DNA of 64,000 nt from Glebionis coronaria (lineage: Eukaryota; Streptophyta; Magnoliopsida; Asterales; Asteraceae). The notes below the pieces were generated by a model that ran no database searches, was not told the DNA's origin, and saw only the letters and a list, made by a program, of their open reading frames with translations. Positions 56,674 to 64,000 of the stretch are shown one piece after another. The stretch covers positions 216,860,592 through 216,924,591 of the forward strand of contig CM046882.1 in the NCBI GenBank assembly GCA_025667525.1, written 5' to 3'. How positions within the stretch are numbered: position 1 is the stretch's first letter; each line of letters opens with the position of its first letter. Position numbers and translations under genes: made by a program.

Positions 56674-57655
56674 ATGCAATTACGATCTTCTCTACTTTCG
56701 ATCGATTACAATAGGCTTGAAAATATTCCTCGTAGAAATAGAAATCGTCAACAACGAATAGTGGAACCCGAGCTTCCACCTATTGTTGTAGAGATGGTCG
56801 ATAACCGAACAATGGAGGAATTGCTCTGTGCACCCACCGAAGGGTATGGGGAAGCAATCGTTGTGCCGACTATTTTGGCGGATCATTTTGAGATTAAGTC
56901 GGTCCTTTTATCACTCATTCGTGCCAACCAATTTCGTGGCAATGAGACCGATAACCCGCACTCTCAGATTCGGAATTCTCTTCGAATTACCTCGACTCTC
57001 AAGTTTAGAGATGTGCCGAATGACGCGATTAAGCTCATAATTTTTCCATACTCGCTCGAGGGTAATGCTAAGATTTGGTATGAGAAAGAACCACCGGGTT
57101 CGATTTTGACATGGGATGATTTAGTGTCTAAGTTTATGGATTACTTCTTTCCACCATCCAAAACAAGACACTTTAAGAACGAGATCACTAGATTTGAACA
57201 AAAAGTGCATGAATCGTTTGAGGTTGCTTGGGAAAGGTTTAAAGATTTGTTAAGACAATGTCCACACCACGGTTTCTCAGAAATGCATCAAATCAATACT
57301 TTTTATAATGGACTTAATATGGTTGAACAAGATTCTTTAAATGCCGCCGCAGGTGGTAATCTTTAAGAAAAACACCGAGACACGAGTGGGGTATAATTGA
57401 GAATAAGTATAGAGTGCAATATTCACGAAACACGCCGGTTGTTTCCAATGTGAATTCGTCTAATTCCGAGATTGCTAGATTGGACTCTAAGATTGATAGT
57501 GGATTCGCGACTTTGTTGAGTGAGATTAGGAAGAATCCTCATCGATCGATTAATATGGTTGAGAATTTTTGTGTATCATGTGGTGGAGCACATCCGAATT
57601 ATGCTTGTCCAACCACGGGGTTTGATCAAGCTATTGCTTTTGCCGCGACGGGAAC
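56674..57655 (+). pseudogene. Element D gag (Athila-like, cut by element C)
   Basis: The ATG at 56674 gives MQLRSSLLSIDYNRLENIPRRNRNRQQR. The gag capsid domain follows: NRTMEELLCAPTEGYGEAIVVP, SQIRNSLRITSTLKFRDVPNDAIKL, FPYSLEGNAKIWYEKEPPGSI, PPSKTRHFKNEI, INTFYNGLNMVEQDSLNAAAGG. TAA at 57364 and a 1-nt shift in an A-run move the frame. It continues QYSRNTPVVSNVNSSNSEIARLDSK to a CCHC knuckle, CVSCGGAHPNYAC, and breaks off at FAATG, where element C starts. It is clearly related to gag of A, C and E but divergent in sequence. Confidence 0.85.
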
Positions 57656-59628
57656 TGATAGGTGTGTAAACACCCATCTTTTCTACCACTTAATTACATT
57701 GATAACCGGACCAAAACGTGTATTTTATGTCTTTTATGTCGGAACTATGCGTGGTTTGTGTTTTTGTTGTGATTTAGGACGAAAAGGTGAAAAGTGGAGA
57801 AAACACGGACATTCACGGGCATTTACGGACTTTTATTGAAGAAAAAGATGAAAGACGAAGTCGAGAAATCAAGAGTGGAAAAGAAACGGAAGTCCACGAC
57901 CAATTCTGAAGATTTATCGAAGAAAAAGTCAAAAGACGGAAGTTTATCAAAAGCCGAAGAATTCAAGTCTATTTTATTGAAGAATTTAAAGACGAGTTCA
58001 AAAGAAATCCCAAGCCACAAGTCATTATAGTCCAAGTTTAAAGAAGATTAGAAGAAAAGGACTAATGACGCAATTAATGAAGATTAAAGAAGGAAGGACC
58101 TAATCTTGTAATTAAGAGAAAAGGAAAGAGGGGAGGAAGCTTCCTAATCCTCCCCTATATATAGATTAGGACTAGCTAAGTTTATTTGTTGTTGGCTAAG
58201 TGTGACAATTAGCTCTTCCACCATTTAAATATCTTGTCATTTAATTTCTTGTCAAATTTAAATACCTTGTCTTGCACCTTAAATTCATTTAATTTCAAGT
58301 AAGTTTTCATTTAATTATTGTCAATCTCTTATCTACCTTTCTTAATCTTTGATTTATGTGTTTATGTTTATGTTCATGTTCATGCTTTTATTTTGATCCA
58401 AGTGATTTTTGATTATTGTGGTTAAAGTTGTTTGATTTGTTGATTTTAATTGTTTGTTGACGTTTATCTATTGATTCGTTACTGTTTAGATTAATCTTTG
58501 TGTTGATTTTGGTTGAATTTTGTATTAGATCGTGTTTGTCTGTAATCCCTTGTTCTTCGGGGGAGTTTGTTGTGTTTCTGATCTTTCCAGGAATACTTCC
58601 GAACCAAGTAGGAGGGAAAGTGCTCATTCGGAACTCCGAAGTTCCGAGTCAAGGGTTCATCCGGAAGATTTTGGGACAAGCAAAACTTCCGAGTCAAGCT
58701 GTTCATCCGGAACATTCAAAGTTCCGGATGAAGGGAAACTTCCGACTCAAGCTCTGTTCATTCGGAACTAAAAAGTTCCGGATCAACTTACTTCATTCGG
58801 AACTTAAAAAGTTCCGGATCAAGGAGACTCATTCGGAACCTCAAAAGTTCCGAATCAAGGGGCTGTTCATTCGGAACTTAAAAGTTCCGAATAAACTTCC
58901 GAATCAAGGGGCTAGTTCCGGATCAGTGTTTGTTCATTCGGAAGTTTTAGAACTTCCGAATCAAGGAGGTTCATTCGGAATCTTCCGAATCAAGGGTTAA
59001 TCATAAGTTCCGAATCAAGGCAAGTTTTAGAAGTTCCGAATCAGTAAAGTTCCGAACGAAGGATTGTTTTGGATAAGTGACATATTCAGATCAATTTGTT
59101 CCGGATCAAGGATTTTGGCAATATTCCAAGCGAAGAAGAATCATTTCAACCGAAGGTGACATTCCGGACGAGTGATTGTTCCAAACGAAGGTTTATTCCG
59201 AATGAGCTGTATTCAGGTTCTTATTAGCTTTTGTCTTTGATTTTTATTTTCAAGCTTTATTTTTCCTGCCTTTTATTTAATTGCACTTTAAGATTATTAG
59301 CCTTAGCTTTATTTTAGTTTTGCCTTAGTTTAAGTTTTAGTTGCGTTTTAAGTTTGCCTTAGTTAGATTTAAGTTTGCGTCATTTACTTTAGTGCCCTTT
59401 AATTTCAGTCACGTTTTTAAATACTTGCACCTTTATTTTAATTAGACTTAGATTTACTTTAAGAGCACCTTTACTTTAATTGTTTTGGCATTTTTATTTA
59501 AAAAAACACTACAACGACACATCTTTGATTCCACCAAAAACAATAGAGTCACACATTAAACACAAGTTTTTCAATTCGAAGAGACATACTTAAACGAATC
59601 TTTTTACCTGGCCAAAAGCCTTGTATCA
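57656..59628 (+). repeat. 5' LTR of element C
   Basis: 1973 bp, TGATAGGTGTG...TTGTATCA. TATATATA at 58156-58163 is the likely TATA box, 500 bp in. Related to LTRs A and B by termini and layout; the three differ most in the TTCCGA arrays. Confidence 0.9.
58590..59215 (+). repeat. Hairpin-forming TTCGGAA/TTCCGAA array in LTR C
   Basis: Units of about 35-45 bp of the form CATTCGGAACTTAA followed by AAGTTCCGGATCAAGG, each an inverted repeat. At least six pairs lie between 58625 and 58990, after which units become single TTCCGAA boxes. They lie downstream of the TATA box. Confidence 0.85.
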
Positions 59629-59630
59629 AA

Positions 59631-59645
59631 TGGCGCCGCTGCCGG
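59631..59645 (+). other. Element C primer-binding site (tRNA-Asp type)
   Basis: TGGCGCCGCTGCCGG, two bases after the LTR; identical to the element A PBS. Confidence 0.8.
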
Positions 59646-59700
59646 CTCTTTTCGTTAAGATTGACGGTTTTCTGTGAGAGACACGTTGCTTTTTGGGATC

Positions 59701-59716
59701 CGTTCACTTGTGAGCG
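59701..59716 (+). other. Leader hairpin of element C
   Basis: CGTTCAC paired with GTGAGCG around TT, one wobble pair, directly after GGATC and about 55 nt downstream of the PBS. Counterpart of the hairpins in A, E1 and E3. Confidence 0.55.
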
Positions 59717-59877
59717 TTATTTTTCTTGCCTAAAAAATTCAAAAAATCATAAAAATTAAAAAATTGATAAAAAACCATAAAAAGTAAAAATTTCAAAAAT
59801 CCAAAAAGATTTTATTTTTATTGTGTATATATATTGTCTTTGCGTTTGGTTTCTTTTTCTTTTGCATTTTCAGGTGT

Positions 59878-62718
59878 ATGTGTACTAGATCTTCTAATTA
59901 TCAAGAGCCCGAGCCTCAAGAAGATTTAGATATGGCATGTGTTAACAACAACAACATTCCACCGCACCTCAATAATAATAATAATAACAACAATGCTCTT
60001 CCACAGCCCGATCTTCGGACCATGGAGGAACTTTTTCAACCAACAATGTTTGGACGAGGAGGACTGATTGCGCCGATGCAAATCAACGCTCCTGAGTTTT
60101 CGTTGAAGCACCACATGATTCAGCAAGTACAAACAAACCCATTCCGTGGATTGCCTGATGATGATGCCAACAAACACCTCGACAAGTTCATTACAATCAC
60201 CCAAAGCATGAAGTTGCCTGGGGCCACAATGGATGTTCTTCGCCTACAACTCTTTCCACATACTTTATCGCATCATGCCGAGAAATTGTTTGATCGTCTC
60301 CCGAAGAATTCTATTCACACTTGGGATGACATGACTCAACGCTTTCTATCGCGCTACTTTCCACCATCCATGGTCACGAGCCTTCGCAATCAGATCAGCA
60401 GTTTCATGCAAGACCCTGATGAATCTCTCTTTGATGCTTGGGAGAGATATAATGTCTTGATCGATAGATGTCCAAACCACAACATGCTCCCTGTGACCTT
60501 AATCGATACTTTCTACAACGGTTTGACTTTTCGAGATCGTGATACGATTAATGCAGCCGTCGATGGCACATTCATGAAAAGGAGACCCGAGGAGTGTAGA
60601 GAGTTAATTGAGAACATGACTACTCACCACAAGAACTGGGATTCCTCTACTTCTTCTAGGAACAACCCGAGAGTCAATGTTTCTTCTACCTCAGCAAACC
60701 CTAAAATGACCGAACTCACCCGCATGATGGCCGAAATGAGCAAAAATATTACGCTTCTCGCTTCAAACCAACAACAACAACAAGTTAAAGCGGTTGCTAA
60801 TCCTTGTGAAACATGTGGCGGTCCTCAATCATACACCGATTGTCCTTCGACACAAGGAAATCCGGAAAATGTGTATGCAGCTTATGGTAATTATTCACCG
60901 GAAAATTACCAAGCTAGACAACAAAGGGATAGAAATCTGCTGAGTTACCGTTCCAACAATTACCTTTCACCCGGTTTTTCTCCTCAAAACCAAAATCCCG
61001 CCAACAACTACAATAGAAGCAACCAAATTCCACCAAGATCTTCTAACCCTTATCAACCACCCACCCAACAACACCCACCCATAAACACCGATGTTGATGC
61101 CATCATGAGAACTCAAGGTGAGCAAATCAAGAATCTACAGAGCCAAATAATCAATTTGAAAGGGGATATCTTGAAGCAAGGAAATGACATCAGAACCGAG
61201 GTTCGTGATAATATCCAATCTTCCTTCAGCACTCAAACGACTGAATTAAAGAATCTATTGGCTAGTTTCTTGCCCGAAGCTCAACCTTCTTCTTCGGGTT
61301 CTCTACCTTCAAACATTGTCCCCAATCCGCGAGCTAATGTGAGTGCTATAACTACGCGTAGTGGAATTACCATTGTCAATCCACCTATCCCACCACCATC
61401 ATCTACACCTCCTCCACCACCATGTATCCCTACTCCTCCTACACCTAGTATTAGTGCACCATTACCATCTCCGCCTCGTCATGACGATGTATCTCGGAAG
61501 GACCCTTCAACATCACAACCTTCACCAACTACACCTTCACCGTCTCCCTATCAACCCAGAATCCCATACCCTTCTCGCATAGGCAAGACCAACGACTTAA
61601 CCAAGAATGACTGTCAAGTATCGAAATATGTGGATATGCTATCTAAAATGACCATCAACATTAGCCTTGTTGAAGCACTTTGCCACATGCCGAAATTTGT
61701 CAAAGCATTCAAGGAATTGCTTAGCAAGAAGGAGAAGCTGATTGAACTCGCCAACACACGCTTAAATGAAAACTGCTCAGCAGTTATTCTTAAAGAATTA
61801 CCGGAAAAGCTTGGAGATCCCGGTCGTTTTGTGTTGCCTTGCGTGTTCAACAAAACTGAAAAATTTACTGCCCTTGCTGATCTCGGGGCTAGTATTAATT
61901 TGATGCCACTGAATGTTTGGAAAACACTATCATTGCCCGACCTCATTCCAACAAAGATGACTCTCGAACTTGCAAATCGCACTCTCGCTTACCCCGTTGG
62001 TATAGCCGAAGACGTGTTTATCAAAGTTGGCACATTTACTTTCCCGGTCGATTTTGTCGTAGTTGATTATGAAATGGACCCTCGTATTCCTTTAATACTT
62101 GGTCGGCCATTCTTGATAACCGTACGTACTTTAGTAGATGTGGCCGAGGGTGAGTTAATCTTACGAGTCGGGGATGATTCAAAAGTTTTTAAAATGGGGA
62201 AGCTTACAGGCAAATCTTTTGGACGAGAATCAGTGAATATGATAAATGTGCTCGATGAATTTGTTGTGTACGACAATCCTCTATTCGATTCTTCCATCGA
62301 CAATCCACTCTTTGAAGATAATGTGGATGATTCTCACTCCATTCTGGAACCTTCTCCCATTTATGATTCTCCACCGGTCTTTGATGCTTATGATGATGAT
62401 GATTCTAGCTCAGATTCGGATGACTTTGATTGTACTTCTGAGTATCCCGAGCTGCCTACATATGATGATTTTGATGAGGCTGATACTCTTTCGAGCGATT
62501 CTTCACACAATGAAGATCCTCCGCCATCACTCGATCCTACTTTGGACGATTATTCATTTGAGGAAGATTTCTCTGAATTTCTCAACACTTACTTCCCTCA
62601 TGAGAGTGATGCTCCTCCTTATGACTTTGAAGAGTATCGTCTTGATCCTACTTTAGATTTGAAGCACATTCTCAAAGGAGAAGAAACCGATCGACACCGA
62701 AATCCGTTGCACCTATGA
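59878..62718 (+). CDS. Element C gag-protease polyprotein (intact)
   Basis: About 946 residues from ATG 59878 (MCTRSSNYQEPEPQEDLDMAC). An in-frame upstream extension to 59821 looks like leader. An Asn-rich N-terminus is followed by the gag capsid domain at roughly residues 75-240 (NPFRGLPDDDANKHLDKF, WDDMTQRFLSRYFPPSMVTSLRN, DTFYNGLTFRDRDTINAA). The knuckle CETCGGPQSYTDC has Gln where A and E3 have His. A Pro/Ser linker follows. The protease is at residues about 650-780, with active site [20 protein letters not shown] and later DPRIPLILGRPF. The acidic tail is rich in Asp and Ser. It has no stop or shift over 2.8 kb, the only large open frame in the window. It would form particles and process them, with copying supplied by another element. 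Confidence 0.9.
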   Translation: MCTRSSNYQEPEPQEDLDMACVNNNNIPPHLNNNNNNNNALPQPDLRTMEELFQPTMFGRGGLIAPMQINAPEFSLKHHMIQQVQTNPFRGLPDDDANKHLDKFITITQSMKLPGATMDVLRLQLFPHTLSHHAEKLFDRLPKNSIHTWDDMTQRFLSRYFPPSMVTSLRNQISSFMQDPDESLFDAWERYNVLIDRCPNHNMLPVTLIDTFYNGLTFRDRDTINAAVDGTFMKRRPEECRELIENMTTHHKNWDSSTSSRNNPRVNVSSTSANPKMTELTRMMAEMSKNITLLASNQQQQQVKAVANPCETCGGPQSYTDCPSTQGNPENVYAAYGNYSPENYQARQQRDRNLLSYRSNNYLSPGFSPQNQNPANNYNRSNQIPPRSSNPYQPPTQQHPPINTDVDAIMRTQGEQIKNLQSQIINLKGDILKQGNDIRTEVRDNIQSSFSTQTTELKNLLASFLPEAQPSSSGSLPSNIVPNPRANVSAITTRSGITIVNPPIPPPSSTPPPPPCIPTPPTPSISAPLPSPPRHDDVSRKDPSTSQPSPTTPSPSPYQPRIPYPSRIGKTNDLTKNDCQVSKYVDMLSKMTINISLVEALCHMPKFVKAFKELLSKKEKLIELANTRLNENCSAVILKELPEKLGDPGRFVLPCVFNKTEKFTALADLGASINLMPLNVWKTLSLPDLIPTKMTLELANRTLAYPVGIAEDVFIKVGTFTFPVDFVVVDYEMDPRIPLILGRPFLITVRTLVDVAEGELILRVGDDSKVFKMGKLTGKSFGRESVNMINVLDEFVVYDNPLFDSSIDNPLFEDNVDDSHSILEPSPIYDSPPVFDAYDDDDSSSDSDDFDCTSEYPELPTYDDFDEADTLSSDSSHNEDPPPSLDPTLDDYSFEEDFSEFLNTYFPHESDAPPYDFEEYRLDPTLDLKHILKGEETDRHRNPLHL

Positions 62719-63070
62719 TTTGACACCTCTTTGTCCCCCTTCTGAGGACGAGGTTGTGCTTCTTTGCGGATCTTCTTCACACTCGGCTGAGCTTGAGTGT
62801 TATTTTCCCCTGAAGGAAAAGGTGTTCGATCCCGGTATTGAAGTCTTTAAGCCATCTCAGTATCCACCTGATGAAATAAAAGGAAAAATCTTTGGACATT
62901 TTGAAGACATGCTTGCACTTCACCCTTGCTTCCACCGTGCTCAATCGCAGCTTAAGGGAACCTTGCCTACTCTTCTTTGGCTTGCCTTGTTCGCCTTAAG
63001 CTTGTGTTATTTGCTCGATGAAAACTATGTCTTTGATCCTGGTGGATATGTTTCATGCTACTTCCGTTGA
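62719..63070 (+). pseudogene. Element C C-terminal module in the +1 frame
   Basis: Continues gag-protease homology in another frame: TYDLTPLCPPSEDEVVLLCG, then FPLKEKVFDPGIEVFKPSQYPPDEIKGKIFGHF, LCYLLDENYVFDPGGY, and TGA at 63068. E3 has the same module at 40768-40379. The shift falls before 62711, near CTCAAAGGAGAAGAAACC. It is either one indel or a separately read ORF. Function unknown. Confidence 0.65.
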
Positions 63071-64000
63071 TGATCAAGGTCGAGTCAGGCTCACGACTCG
63101 GTAAACAAAAACCAAGCGCTTCTTGGGAGGCAACCCATGCATCTATATTTTCGCTTTCTTTATCATAAGTGTAGGGGAGACCCTTTGGCTTACTATTTCC
63201 TCTCCTCACTTCTTAATCAGGGATTCGAGTTTCAATGATCCACTCTTGATGATTCTTGACGACCCGTGACTCCGTGTTCTACTTCTTCCCGGTTCTATCC
63301 TAAACTCTTTTCGATTCACTATTTTATATTTTCTCAATATTAAAATAGGAATCTCTTTAGTTGTCCTTTCCTTAGCGAGATTTAAACAAAGTGCACAATG
63401 TCCTAAGTGTAGGGGAGCTTCCTCCCACATGCTTAAACATTGAGGACAATGTTTATCTTAAGTGTGTGGGGGGGACTTCTATCGAAGTTAAGTGGTCTTT
63501 TCCTTGTATTTGTCCTCATTTTAACCGGAAAATCAATTTTTCGACATTTTTCAAAATTTTTGATCTATTTTGGCCTATTAGTTTTTCCCTTTGTTTAGTT
63601 ATTTTCTTTCCTTATTGGAATAAATGTTTAATAAGTGGTTTTAATTTCCAAACGTTGTGAATCTTTTGACTTAATCCGAGTTTACTCTAGCTAGTATCCT
63701 TAACGTGTTTAAGTCAAGTTTTGCTAGGTTTTATATAGGGAGCTATAAAACACGAAAGTCTTAACTCTCACGGGTTAAGAACAAGAACTTTTCGCAAGTT
63801 CCTATAATTGATCCTAGAGAGTCGTTTATCAAGGGAACTTTAAAATGCGATTTCTAAACTTGAAAAAGTCCAAGATTTGCAAGATCCTATAGGCGACTCG
63901 AAAACCCAAAACTTTGATTTATAGGCTAAGTATCCACGAGTCTCATTCCTTGAGATTTTAAACTGTGGAGAACGAGAGATGATAGAGCCAATTATAAGTT
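63071..64000 (+). other. Element C 3' non-coding region (partial)
   Basis: Contains AAGTGTAGGGGAG motifs at about 63167 and 63405, the hairpin at 63435-63454 and a long G run (AAGTGTGTGGGGGGG) at 63460-63474. No RT or integrase coding is visible before the window ends. Confidence 0.7.
63435..63454 (+). other. Conserved 3'-region hairpin (element C)
   Basis: AAACATTG and CAATGTTT form a perfect 8-bp stem around AGGA, between two AAGTGTAGGGG / AAGTGTGTGGGG motifs. Counterpart of 40006-40025 in E3. Confidence 0.65.

Larger units (their letters stand above)
52333..57655 (+). mobile_element. Element D: Athila-like, 5' part, interrupted by element C
   Basis: A plus-strand element inserted in the copia-F ORF. 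It has a long 5' LTR, a PBS of tRNA-Asp type, a leader and the first two-thirds of gag. Element C inserted just after the gag zinc knuckle. The remainder lies beyond the right edge. Confidence 0.8.
57656..64000 (+). mobile_element. Element C: Athila-like, 5' LTR, gag-protease and part of the 3' region
   Basis: A plus-strand element inserted in element D gag. It has an LTR of 1973 bp, PBS, leader, an intact gag-protease frame, a C-terminal module in another frame and non-coding 3' sequence to the window edge. The 3' motifs match those of E3, which has no RT, so element C is probably also a gag-protease-only element. That part lies outside the window and cannot be proven here. Confidence 0.85.

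Overview
This is plant nuclear DNA made entirely of LTR retrotransposons. I found no host gene, rRNA, CRISPR array or bacterial feature. The Ty1/copia proteins, with a long coiled-coil gag tail and repeated Cys-Pro-Leu-Thr-Arg blocks, look to me like families common in Asteraceae (daisy family). That is recollection of the families, not a search result. The region is a stack of nested insertions, as in pericentromeric heterochromatin.

Left half (1-30383). A Ty3/Tat fragment (T1, 29057-30383, + strand) is abutted by an Athila-like element E1 on the minus strand: LTR 26411-29056, PBS, leader, gag. E1 was hit twice. A Tekay-type chromovirus (14449-25841, minus) is flanked by the 5-bp duplication TATTA. 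A Ty1/copia element (copia-1, ending at 13729, plus) is flanked by GAAAG. Copia-1 was itself invaded by Athila-like element A (minus, LTR 1326-3098, gag running off the left edge) and by a related solo LTR, B (7212-8929), which splits its pol gene.

Middle (30384-49709). A decayed LTR is followed by the 5' half of a second copia element (copia-2, about 31128-35685). This is fused by a deletion to the 3' LTR of E3, a gag-protease-only Athila-like element (35685-47708, minus). E3 abuts a second Tat fragment, T2 (47709-49709).

Right (49710-64000). The 3' part of a third copia element (copia-F, minus) has a 3' LTR and an unusual downstream ORF. It is cut by Athila-like element D (52333-57655, plus), whose gag is cut in turn by Athila-like element C (57656 to the right edge, plus). 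C carries the only long intact reading frame in the window, a gag-protease of about 950 residues.

Most protein-coding parts are broken; the exceptions are the C gag-protease and long stretches of chromovirus pol. The most interesting signals are: (1) three short GT-AG introns in the chromovirus gag/zinc-knuckle region, whose removal restores one frame; (2) hairpins conserved among the Athila-like families at the LTR 5' terminus, just downstream of the PBS, and in the 3' non-coding region, with compensatory or wobble changes; (3) family-specific arrays of TTCCGA-type palindromes in the transcribed part of the A, B and C LTRs; (4) a gag-protease-only, apparently non-autonomous, Athila-like lineage.
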